NCBI RefSeq assembly: GCF_006547065.1
Contig: NZ_CP041243.1
Coordinates: forward strand, 124,001 to 188,000
Direction: 5' to 3'
Length of the DNA: 64,000 bases
From: Brevundimonas sp. M20
GTDB lineage: Bacteria; Pseudomonadota; Alphaproteobacteria; Caulobacterales; Caulobacteraceae
Position 1 is the stretch's first letter; the number at the start of each line of letters is the position of its first letter. Shown one piece after another: positions 1 through 6,804 of this stretch. A program made the position numbers and the translations under genes. A model generated the notes under the pieces. The model saw only the letters and a list, made by a program, of their open reading frames with translations, did no database searches and was not told the origin of the DNA.

Positions 1-223
1 TGCAGACGCCCGGCTTGCCGGTCAGCTTGCCATAGGCCTCGGCCATGTTGGCTGCGCCCGCCTCGTGGCGGCAGGCGATGACCTGAATCCGGTCCCGCAC
101 ATCGGCCAGCGCGTCCAGCACGGCCAGATAGCTTTCTCCCGGCACGCAGAAGACGCGATCAATGCCGTTCACGATCAGGGTTTCGACAAGGCGGCGGGCG
201 GCGGTATTCGCGGGCTGGGTCAT
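1..223 (-). CDS. Thiamine diphosphate-dependent enzyme, N-terminal part (cut by the window edge)
   Basis: Reading leftwards from the ATG at 221-223 gives 74 residues that match the N-terminal pyrimidine-binding domain of the acetolactate synthase / benzoylformate decarboxylase superfamily. Visible hallmarks are the VFCVPGES strand-loop near residues 24-31 and RHEAGAANMAEAYG at 52-65, where Glu54 would be the conserved glutamate that activates the cofactor. The remainder, including the diphosphate-binding domain, lies outside the window, so the substrate cannot be told; acetolactate synthase-like large subunits are the closest general type. The gene is divergent from the entericidin gene that follows. 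Confidence 0.8.
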   Translation of the reverse strand, partial: MTQPANTAARRLVETLIVNGIDRVFCVPGESYLAVLDALADVRDRIQVIACRHEAGAANMAEAYGKLTGKPGVC

Positions 224-260
224 GGAGGCGATCTAGCAGACTGCGCGATGCATTGACCAT

Positions 261-285
261 GCAACCGCACGGCCACGCTTGCGTT
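261..285 (+). promoter_or_regulatory. Candidate EcfG-type (general stress) promoter for the entericidin gene
   Basis: GCAAC at 261-265 and CGTT at 282-285 are 16 bases apart. The alphaproteobacterial EcfG consensus is GGAAC, 16-17 bases, CGTT, so there is one mismatch in the -35 element. The start codon follows at 323. Entericidin B is stationary-phase/stress controlled in E. coli, which fits, but the assignment is inference from the motif. Confidence 0.45.
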
Positions 286-322
286 TACGGCGCAGGTTCA
301 ACGTTTCCCCGGAGACTTTCCC

Positions 323-460
323 ATGAAAAAGATCATCGCCCTGACCATCGTCGCCGCCGCCCTGGCCGTTTCGGCCTGCAACACCGTCTCGGGCGTCGGC
401 CGTGACGTGTCCGCCGCCGGCAGCGCCGTCACCACCGGCGCCGAACGCGCGAAGAACTGA
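323..460 (+). CDS. Entericidin A/B family lipoprotein
   Basis: This 45-residue protein is too short for most automatic cut-offs. It has a Lys-Lys signal peptide start, a hydrophobic core and a lipobox ending LAVSAC with the lipidated Cys at residue 19, followed by a small Ser/Gly/Ala-rich mature peptide with the NTVSGVGRDVSAAG motif typical of entericidins. It is predicted to be anchored in the outer membrane or periplasm. Entericidin A and B form an antidote/toxin pair in enterobacteria, but most alphaproteobacteria carry lone copies of unknown role, as here. A GGAG ribosome site lies 8 bases upstream of the ATG. A strong terminator follows and an EcfG-like promoter precedes it, so it is probably a single-gene stress-induced unit. 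Confidence 0.85.
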   Translation: MKKIIALTIVAAALAVSACNTVSGVGRDVSAAGSAVTTGAERAKN

Positions 461-481
461 TCCTTCGGATCGCGCGAATGA

Positions 482-512
482 AAAGGCCCGCCGGTGCGTC
501 CGGCGGGCCTTT
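482..512. terminator. Hairpin terminator between the entericidin gene and truA
   Basis: AAAGGCCCGCCGG and CCGGCGGGCCTTT form a 13-bp perfect stem around a 5-base loop, flanked by A-rich and T-rich sequence. It sits between two convergent genes and can serve both strands. Confidence 0.85.
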
Positions 513-525
513 GTGTTTCTGCGCC

Positions 526-1263
526 TCAATACACCACGCCGGTCAGATACAGGCCGTCCGACGGGGCCACGGGGCCACAGGCGGCGCGGTCCTTCGCCTC
601 CAGCGCCCTGGCCACATCCTCCACCGTCCAGCGGCCCAGCCCGACCTCGCACAGCGTCCCGGTCATCGAGCGCACCTGCCGGTGCAGGAAGCTGCGCGCC
701 TCGAACACCAGATGCACCTCCTCGCCAACGCGGGTGACGCGGGCCACGTCCAGCGTCTTCTCCGGCGACTTCGACTGACAGTTCACATCGCGGAAGGTGG
801 TGAAGTCGTGCAGGCCCACCAGCGTCTGCGCCGCCGCGTGCATGGCTTCGGCGTCCAGCGGCTTCTTCACATGCCAGACCCGACCCAGATCCAGCGCCGG
901 GCGGCCCGGGCGGTTCAGGATGCGATACAGGTATTTGCGCCCGGTGGCCGAGAAGCGGGCGTGCCACTCGTCATCGACCGCCACACAGTCCAGCACCGAC
1001 ACCGCCTCGGTGATCAGGTGGGCGTTCATGGCGTTCATGACCGTGTGCTCGGGCCAGTCCTTCTCCAGATCGAAGCTGACCACCTGACCGGTCGCATGGA
1101 CGCCGGTGTCGGTGCGACCCGCCGCCGCCAGCCGGATGGTCTGGCCCGAGAAGGCCTTGATCGCCGCCTCCAGCGCGCCCTGCACGGTCGGCTGTCCGGC
1201 CTGCACCTGAAAGCCGTTGTAGCCCGAGCCGTCGTATTCAACGGTCAGCCGGTAGCGGGGCAT
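526..1263 (-). CDS. truA: tRNA pseudouridine(38-40) synthase TruA
   Basis: This 245-residue protein has the normal TruA length. The catalytic motif GRTDTGVHA is at residues 49-57 with nucleophile Asp52, and the family blocks KYLYRI, FRDVNCQSKSP and RSFLHRQVRSMTGTL are present. It isomerises uridines 38-40 in the anticodon stem-loop of many tRNAs in the cytoplasm. The ATG overlaps the fmt stop by one base, showing translational coupling at the end of the def-fmt-truA unit. A longer open frame continues upstream through fmt, but that part is out of phase with the fmt protein and does not resemble TruA, so the start at 1263 is preferred. Confidence 0.96.
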   Translation of the reverse strand: MPRYRLTVEYDGSGYNGFQVQAGQPTVQGALEAAIKAFSGQTIRLAAAGRTDTGVHATGQVVSFDLEKDWPEHTVMNAMNAHLITEAVSVLDCVAVDDEWHARFSATGRKYLYRILNRPGRPALDLGRVWHVKKPLDAEAMHAAAQTLVGLHDFTTFRDVNCQSKSPEKTLDVARVTRVGEEVHLVFEARSFLHRQVRSMTGTLCEVGLGRWTVEDVARALEAKDRAACGPVAPSDGLYLTGVVY

Positions 1264-2189
1264 CAGGCCAGAACCGTTCCGGCGGGCAGGCTGAACCCAC
1301 GCAGCATCTCGTCCGCCGCCTGCTGGGCCTTGCCCTCGCGCTGAACGCGGATCAGGCGCACGGCGCCCTCGCCGCAGGCGATACGCAAGCCGTCGCCGTC
1401 CAGCACCGTTCCGGGCGCCCCCGATCCCTCGGTCAGACCTGACAACAGCGCCTTGATCCGCACCGGCCCCTCGACGCCGGGCGCCTCGAACCAGGCGCCG
1501 GGGAAGGGCGACAGGCCGCGAATGTGAGCGTCCACCTCGGCGGCGGAGCGGGACCAGTCGATGCGGGCCTCGGCCGGGGTGATCTTGCGGGCATAGGTCG
1601 GCTCCCCGACCTGCGGCGTGCCCGCGGCGCCGCCGCGGTCGATGGCGGCCAGCGCACGCGGCCACAGGCTGGCGCCGGTGTGCGACATGCGTTCCGACAG
1701 GGTGGCGGCGGTGTCGTCGGAATGGATGTCCATGATCTCGGACAGCAGGACGTCACCCTCGTCCAGACCTTCGCTCATCCGCATGATCTGTACGCCTGTC
1801 TGTTTGTCCCCGGCCATGATGGCGCGCTGGATCGGGGCGGCGCCGCGCCACCGGGGCAGCAGCGAGCCGTGCAGGTTGAAACAGCCCAGACGCGGCGCCT
1901 CCAGCACCTCCGTCTTCAGAATCTGGCCGTAGGCGACCACGCAGGCCGCATCCAGATCGAGGCTCTGGAAGTCGGCGATGGCCTCGGGCGACTTCATGGA
2001 TGCGGGCGTGAACACCGGCAGGCCCATGGTCTCGGCGAAGGCGTGAACCGGCGAGGGCGTCAGCTTCTGGCCGCGTCCGCGCGGCTTGGGCGGTTGGGAA
2101 TAGACGGCCACGACCTCATGACCGCTGGCGATCAGTTCGGCCAGCGACGGCACGGCGAAGTCGGGGGTACCCATGAAGGCGAGGCGCAT
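1263..2189 (-). CDS. fmt: Methionyl-tRNA formyltransferase
   Basis: This 308-residue protein is full length. It transfers a formyl group from 10-formyltetrahydrofolate to initiator Met-tRNA. The start [13 protein letters not shown] is typical, and the catalytic set Asn106-x-His108 ([17 protein letters not shown]) with Asp144 in GLDEGDVL is intact. The C-terminal domain contains [25 protein letters not shown], the tRNA-binding part. It lies between a small membrane protein gene upstream and truA downstream, in the usual arrangement with def. The product acts opposite to the deformylase encoded two genes upstream. Confidence 0.96.
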   Translation of the reverse strand: MRLAFMGTPDFAVPSLAELIASGHEVVAVYSQPPKPRGRGQKLTPSPVHAFAETMGLPVFTPASMKSPEAIADFQSLDLDAACVVAYGQILKTEVLEAPRLGCFNLHGSLLPRWRGAAPIQRAIMAGDKQTGVQIMRMSEGLDEGDVLLSEIMDIHSDDTAATLSERMSHTGASLWPRALAAIDRGGAAGTPQVGEPTYARKITPAEARIDWSRSAAEVDAHIRGLSPFPGAWFEAPGVEGPVRIKALLSGLTEGSGAPGTVLDGDGLRIACGEGAVRLIRVQREGKAQQAADEMLRGFSLPAGTVLA

Positions 2190-2207
2190 GGCGGGCCTCC
2201 TAGCCTC

Positions 2208-2435
2208 TTACTCCCAGCGGGTCGAGACTCCGCCGCCCTCATCCCACTCGCCGCCGGCGTCGAGGGCGTCATTGAAGTCCAGCAGGCGATCCAGAAGGAT
2301 GCCCGCGACCACGCCGACGGCGACCACGCCGACAATGGCGGCGACCGAGGCGACGCCGACCTTTTCATTGCGGGTCAGACGACGCCGGCCGCGCGTGTCG
2401 ATGATGCGGTCGCGGTTGCGTTTCATGCGAGCCAT
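2208..2435 (-). CDS. Small single-pass membrane protein of unknown function, between def and fmt
   Basis: The 75-residue product has a basic N-terminus (many Arg/Lys in the first 24 residues), one strongly hydrophobic segment at about 27-47 rich in Val/Gly/Ala, and an acidic C-terminal tail ending STRWE. Positive-inside rules put the N-terminus in the cytoplasm. Its ATG overlaps the last base of the def stop and fmt follows 18 bases after its own stop, so it is co-transcribed with the formylation/deformylation genes. I do not recognise a family. Tight coupling supports a real gene; a functional link to translation start is only inferred. Confidence 0.7.
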   Translation of the reverse strand: MARMKRNRDRIIDTRGRRRLTRNEKVGVASVAAIVGVVAVGVVAGILLDRLLDFNDALDAGGEWDEGGGVSTRWE

Positions 2436-3022
2436 CAGGCGGCCATCCTCGCGGCCTTCTTGACCTTGGCCACGGCGCGTTCGCGGCGCAGGCGGGTCAG
2501 GTGGTCGATGAACAGGACGCCGTTCAGGTGATCCATCTCATGCTGGATGCAGACCGCGTACAGGCCCTCGCACTCTTCCTCGATCGCTTCGCCGTTGAAG
2601 CCGAGATATTTGATGCGGCACCGCGCCGGGCGCTCGACCGAGTCGAAATATTCCGGGATCGACAGGCAGCCCTCGTCGTAGGGCGCGGTCTCCTCGGAGG
2701 TCCAGACGATCTCCGGGTTGACGAAGAAGCGCGGGTTGCGACGCTCGGCCTCCCACTTGGCGCGCTCTTCCTCGCTCAGGGTCGACGGATCCACGTCCTC
2801 GTCGCCGAGCTTGTCACCCAGATCCATGACGATCACCCGGCGGGTGTCGCCGATCTGCACGGCGGCCAGGCCGATGCCCGGGGCGTCGTACATGGTGTCG
2901 AGCATGTCGGTCATCAGACCGCGCAGTTCGTCGGTCACCGGACCTTCGACCGGAGTGGAGATCTTCTTCAGCACGGCCAGATCGGCGGCGTTGTCGATGG
3001 TGAGGATACGGCGAACGGTCAT
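2435..3022 (-). CDS. def: Peptide deformylase
   Basis: The product has 195 residues and removes the formyl group from nascent proteins at the ribosome. All three deformylase motifs are intact: [10 protein letters not shown] at 49-58, EGCLSIP at 117-123 with metal ligand Cys119, and QHEMDHLNG with His161, Glu162 and His165. A charged loop of about 20 residues between VMDLGDK and [11 protein letters not shown] is longer than in E. coli Def and is seen in other alphaproteobacterial copies. It heads the def / small membrane protein / fmt / truA operon. Confidence 0.96.
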   Translation of the reverse strand: MTVRRILTIDNAADLAVLKKISTPVEGPVTDELRGLMTDMLDTMYDAPGIGLAAVQIGDTRRVIVMDLGDKLGDEDVDPSTLSEEERAKWEAERRNPRFFVNPEIVWTSEETAPYDEGCLSIPEYFDSVERPARCRIKYLGFNGEAIEEECEGLYAVCIQHEMDHLNGVLFIDHLTRLRRERAVAKVKKAARMAA

Positions 3023-3100
3023 GCCCGCGAGGTAGGCCCGAAGGGGCCGCAGGTCAAGATTTCCGACTGTTTCGAGGGGTTATTGCCGGCTGCGCGCCGG

Positions 3101-3517
3101 TCATGTCGCGGGCGCGTCGAGACCCGGCAGGGCGCGAGGCTTCCGGTCCCTGTCGATGGCGACATAGGTGAAGACGCCCTCGGTCACGCGCACGGATTCG
3201 GCCGCGACATGGTTGCGGGCGCGCTTCCAGGCCTCGACGTGCACGCGGATCGAGGTGCGGCCGGTCTTGATGACCTTCGCATAGATCGACACCTCGTCGC
3301 CCACGGACACCGGCTGGTGGAAGACCATGCCGTCCAGCGCGATGGTGGCGCAGCGACCCTGCGCCAGTTCGAAGGCCGGGGTGGCGCCGGCGAGGTCCAT
3401 CTGGGCCAGCAGCCAGCCGCCGAAGATGTCGCCTTCGGGGTTGGTGTCGGCGGGCATGGCGATCACCCGGCCGACGGGCTGGCCGGTCGGGCGGGGCGGG
3501 GAAGCGTGATCGCTCAT
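3101..3517 (-). CDS. Acyl-CoA thioesterase, YciA-like hotdog fold
   Basis: This 138-residue single hotdog domain carries the YciA/BFIT-type motif ADTNPEGDIFGGWLLAQMD at about residues 23-41, containing the catalytic Asn and Asp region, and the strand ALDGMVFHQPVSVGDEVS. Such enzymes hydrolyse short- to long-chain acyl-CoA in the cytoplasm, controlling free CoA and lipid precursors. The chosen ATG at 3517 starts just before the conserved region; an overlapping longer frame in another phase is not coding. It stands alone between def and the response regulator gene, with a separate 78-base gap to def. Confidence 0.88.
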   Translation of the reverse strand: MSDHASPPRPTGQPVGRVIAMPADTNPEGDIFGGWLLAQMDLAGATPAFELAQGRCATIALDGMVFHQPVSVGDEVSIYAKVIKTGRTSIRVHVEAWKRARNHVAAESVRVTEGVFTYVAIDRDRKPRALPGLDAPAT

Positions 3518-3598
3518 GGTCGGATTCCGTGACGTCAGGGGGAGGCCGGCTCATATCGACCCCGACCCGCGGGGCCGCAAGGCCGCGTTCGCCGCGCG

Positions 3599-4219
3599 TC
3601 AGGCTTGCGGGGCGACCGACAGGCCCATGCGGACCAGCGCCGACAGGCTGTCCGCCTGCATCTTGTCCATCACCTTGGAGCGGAAAATCTCGACCGTCCG
3701 GGGACTGATCGACAGCAGCAGGGCGATCTCCTTATTCGACTTGCCCTCGATCAGGGCGTCGAACACCTGACGTTCGCGCGGGGTCAGCAGGCCCAGTTTG
3801 CGGTCCGTCTCCAGCCGTTGCTCCTGCCGGGCCGACAGGTCGTCCAGCTGTTCCAGCGCGCCCTTGACGGTTTCCAGCATCCGCACCGGATCGAATGGCT
3901 TTTCGATGAAGTCGATGACGCCGGCCTTCATCAGCTGCACCGCCATCGGCACGTCCGCGTGGCCGGTGAAGACGATGACCGGCCAGGTGCGGTCGTTCAG
4001 TTCGTTCAGGCGGTGCACCACCTCGGTGCCGTCCATCCCGGGCATGCGGATGTCGGTGACGACGCAGGCGGAGCGGTCCTCCGGCAGGTTGGCGAAGAAG
4101 TCGGCGCCGCTGGCGAAGCCGCGCGCCCGGACCCCTTCGCTCCGCAGCAGGTACAGCAACGAGTCCCGCACCGCCGCGTCGTCGTCGATCACGAAGACCG
4201 AATGCCTGATGTCGTTCAT
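3599..4219 (-). CDS. FixJ-family response regulator (receiver plus LuxR-type HTH)
   Basis: The 206-residue protein has a receiver domain at about 5-120 with the acidic DDD cluster, phosphoacceptor Asp56 in TDIRMPG, and a Lys in EKPFDP. A GerE/LuxR helix-turn-helix follows at about 140-200 (LTPRERQVFDALIEGKSNKEIA). The order and linker match FixJ/TodT-type activators. Its ATG overlaps the stop of the sensor kinase gene by four bases (ATGA), so the two are translated together. It probably controls the kinase gene itself and possibly the divergent porin gene. The signal is unknown, so the name fixJ is not assigned. Confidence 0.92.
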   Translation of the reverse strand: MNDIRHSVFVIDDDAAVRDSLLYLLRSEGVRARGFASGADFFANLPEDRSACVVTDIRMPGMDGTEVVHRLNELNDRTWPVIVFTGHADVPMAVQLMKAGVIDFIEKPFDPVRMLETVKGALEQLDDLSARQEQRLETDRKLGLLTPRERQVFDALIEGKSNKEIALLLSISPRTVEIFRSKVMDKMQADSLSALVRMGLSVAPQA

Positions 4220-5757
4220 CCTTCGTCAGCTCCGCGCGGCAGGTCGATAGTGAAGGCGGCCCCGCCCATGTCGCTGCGTCCGACGGTCAGGGCGCCGCCG
4301 TGGCTCTCGACGATCTTGCGCGTCACCGACAGCCCCAGACCCATGCCGGAGGACTTGGTGGTCGTCATCGGACGGAAGATGCTTTCGATGTCATCGCCGG
4401 CAATGCCCGGACCGTTGTCTTCTACCGTCACCCGATATCCCTCTTCGCCCAAGGACACGCCACGGATCACCACAACGGGTTGCGCCTGCCCCGCGGCCGC
4501 CTCTGCGGCGTTACGGACCAGGTTGATCAGGGCTTGTTGAAACTGGATACGCTCGGCCCGCACGGTATCGTCGTTGTTAGCGATAACAGTGCGAATCTCG
4601 ACCGCCCTGTCGCGACTAATAAGGGCGAAAGATGGGCCCAGGTCCTCGATCATGGAGGAAATCTGCTCGTCGCCCAGTCCGCGTGTCCCGGTGGCCAGCA
4701 TATCGCGCATGCGACGGATAATCGTCCCGGCCCGGAGAATTTGCCCCTTCGCCAGCTCCAGCGTCCGCGCCGCGCTCTGGCCGATCAGTCCGGCGCGCTC
4801 GATGTCGCGCTGGCTGGCCTGCATATAGGTAGTCGCCGCGCTCAGCGGCTGGTTCAGCTCGTGAGCCAGGGTCGCCGCCATCTCGCCCAATGAGTTCAGC
4901 CGCCAGACGTGGTTCAGCTGGATGTCCAGCTCGCGCGCCCGCTCGGTGGCCGTCTCGGCCTCCGTCAGATCGGTGATGCAGACCGCCGCATAGTCCTCTT
5001 CCGACGCCTCGGGCATCACGCCCATCTGCAGGCTCAGGATCAGCGGTCTGCCGTCCGGACGGCGGCCGATCCAGTGCCCGGTCGGAGCCTCCAGCGGACC
5101 GTTCGAGGCCTTGTCGCCCTGTCGGGACAGATCGAAGCCGTGCACCAGATCGCCGAAGGGCCGACCCGCCGTGGTGGCGCTGTCGACATCGAACAGGCTC
5201 GCCGCCGCCGGGGTCAGCCGGCGGATGCGCCCGCCGCGATCCAGGATGACGACCGGCACCGTGGCCAGAACGGTGTCCAGCACCGCATTGCGTCCGGCCA
5301 GGGTCCGGGTCAGCTCGATGGACCGGCGATGCATGCGTCGCTGCGCCCAGCAGATTTCCGCCACCAACCAGCTGACCGCCACGAACAGGCCGGCGTTGAT
5401 GACCGTGTCCGCGATGCCCGCGCGCGGGACCAGCAGGATGTTCCCGGCGATGGACAGGGCGATGGCCAGCGCCGTCGGCGCCCGTCGCGCCAGCATGGCC
5501 GTGAGCACCACCGCCGGCACCGCCGGCAGGTAGAAGAAGTCACCGAAAAACTCGAGCGCGCCGCGCAGCGCGAAACAGGCGGCCACCGAAAGAACGGCCA
5601 GCAGGTAGGCCCGCCACCCCCGGTAGGTCCGGGTGGTCGCCATGGAGAACAGAACCTCCGATGCCGAGCGCGTGCCTGTCACCCTTTCCAGATCGATTCC
5701 GGTGACCGGATCGACCCCTCCCTCCACCGAAGCCTTCGCTTCGTTCGAGTCAGGCAT
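4216..5757 (-). CDS. FixL-like membrane sensor histidine kinase
   Basis: From the ATG at 5757 the product has 513 residues. It contains four predicted membrane helices at about 50-70, 76-90, 95-111 and 118-136, a PAS-like region at 155-265, and a HisKA/HATPase core. The H-box ATLAHELNQPLS has His299, and N (NLVRNAAEAA), G1 (DNGPGIAGDD) and G2 (GMGLGLS) boxes are present. This H-box is the FixL/TodS subclass. There is no heme-PAS signature that I can confirm. The frame is open upstream of 5757, but that part resembles non-coding DNA. An internal ATG at 5643, just before the first helix, has a GGAGG about 11 bases upstream and is an alternative start. It is coupled to the response regulator gene. 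Confidence 0.88.
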   Translation of the reverse strand: MPDSNEAKASVEGGVDPVTGIDLERVTGTRSASEVLFSMATTRTYRGWRAYLLAVLSVAACFALRGALEFFGDFFYLPAVPAVVLTAMLARRAPTALAIALSIAGNILLVPRAGIADTVINAGLFVAVSWLVAEICWAQRRMHRRSIELTRTLAGRNAVLDTVLATVPVVILDRGGRIRRLTPAAASLFDVDSATTAGRPFGDLVHGFDLSRQGDKASNGPLEAPTGHWIGRRPDGRPLILSLQMGVMPEASEEDYAAVCITDLTEAETATERARELDIQLNHVWRLNSLGEMAATLAHELNQPLSAATTYMQASQRDIERAGLIGQSAARTLELAKGQILRAGTIIRRMRDMLATGTRGLGDEQISSMIEDLGPSFALISRDRAVEIRTVIANNDDTVRAERIQFQQALINLVRNAAEAAAGQAQPVVVIRGVSLGEEGYRVTVEDNGPGIAGDDIESIFRPMTTTKSSGMGLGLSVTRKIVESHGGALTVGRSDMGGAAFTIDLPRGADEG

Positions 5758-6065
5758 ACCAACTATCTTTGTAAGGGAAAATACGTATGTGTCCCGCGCG
5801 ACAATATTGCATGTGGAAGCCGGATCGTCGGACGATTCGCACCGCGGGAAAGTAAACTCGTCCGTGGGGGGATTTCGTCGCCCTGGGGCGCGATCCTCTG
5901 ACGGGTTGATCAGAGGAGCCGAAAGCCGGCGCCCCCGCCCGGCGCCGGCCTCCGGCCAGCGACAAATGTGCAACAGTTCGTGCCTTACGAGTTTGTACGT
6001 ACCGTCAAGTTTACGAAGAATATTAGCGTTACCCCGACTATCCCCCTCAACAACCAGGGGTAAGA
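5758..6065. promoter_or_regulatory. Divergent control region between the sensor kinase and the TorF-like porin
   Basis: This is 308 bases with no gene. Two TACGTA palindromes lie near its ends: ATACGTAT at 5781-5788, 24 bases upstream of the kinase start, and GTACGTAC at 5995-6002, 64 bases before the porin start. CAATATTG at 5802-5809 is another palindrome. A/T-rich stretches at 5758-5810 and 5990-6065 contrast with the GC-rich middle and probably hold the two promoters. The TACGTA pair could be sites for the FixJ-like regulator; this is inference. Confidence 0.45.
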
Positions 6066-6776
6066 ATGTCCTCCATCGCTTTCCAGAATGTGCGCCGGAT
6101 TGGCGCGATTGTTTCGTCCGCCGCCGCGATCGTCTGTCTCGCTATCGCCGGTCCGGCCATGGCGGATCCCGAGTTCGACTTCCAGGTCGGCGTCGCCAGT
6201 GAGTACCTCGGCAAGGGTGTCGCCAAGAGCAACGGCGAAGTGGCCTGGTCCGGCCAGATCGAAGTCACCCAGGGTGACTTCCACGCCAGCGTCTTCGCCT
6301 CGACCGCTGAACTGTCGCAGGGTTCGGATTCCGAAATCGTCACCACCGTGGGCTGGGCTCCCGAGGCCTTCGGCTTCGAGTTCGACTTCGCGGTCGTGAA
6401 CCGCGAACTGCCCGGCGCCGCCGCCGGGGTCGATGAAAACTATTGGGAATATCAGGCCGACGTCTCGCGCAGCATCGGTCCGGTCAGCGCCCGCGTCCGC
6501 GTCAACTATACGGACGACGGCTTCGCCTCGACCCGGGAAGCCTGGTGGGTCGAGGCCCAGGGCGCCTACAAGATTTCGTCCAGCACGAAGGCGTCGGTAG
6601 CCGTCGGCAATCGCCGCGCTCACGGCGGCGCCGACTACGTCGCCTGGAACGTCGGCGTGAAGCACAAGCTGACCGACGCCATCGCCGTGGATGTCCGCTG
6701 GTACGACACCGACAAGCACGACCTGGGTGAGAACTACGACGGCCGTCTGGTCGGCGCCCTCACCTTCGCCTTCTGA
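6066..6776 (+). CDS. TorF-family putative porin (Gcw_chp type), outer membrane beta-barrel
   Basis: The 236-residue protein starts with a signal peptide ending AGPAMA before DPEFDFQVGVASEYLGKGV. This is the typical opening of the TorF/Gcw_chp family, whose members form small outer-membrane barrels. Alternating hydrophobic/polar residues run through the mature part, and the last strand ends GRLVGALTFAF with a terminal Phe, the usual outer-membrane insertion signal. It is divergent from the FixL-like kinase gene and lies 28 bases before the chemoreceptor gene, so it may be co-transcribed with the chemotaxis operon. Its substrate is unknown. Confidence 0.85.
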   Translation: MSSIAFQNVRRIGAIVSSAAAIVCLAIAGPAMADPEFDFQVGVASEYLGKGVAKSNGEVAWSGQIEVTQGDFHASVFASTAELSQGSDSEIVTTVGWAPEAFGFEFDFAVVNRELPGAAAGVDENYWEYQADVSRSIGPVSARVRVNYTDDGFASTREAWWVEAQGAYKISSSTKASVAVGNRRAHGGADYVAWNVGVKHKLTDAIAVDVRWYDTDKHDLGENYDGRLVGALTFAF

Positions 6777-6804
6777 TTTTCGTTCGCACACCCGGGGCTT
6801 AACA

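Noticed and set aside
5758..5990. FixK/FNR box upstream of the FixL-like gene
   Set aside because: No TTGAT-N4-ATCAA motif could be found; only the TACGTA palindromes remain.
6777..6804. A full CtrA site before the chemotaxis operon
   Set aside because: Only one TTAAC half is present; no second TTAA at the 7-base spacing.
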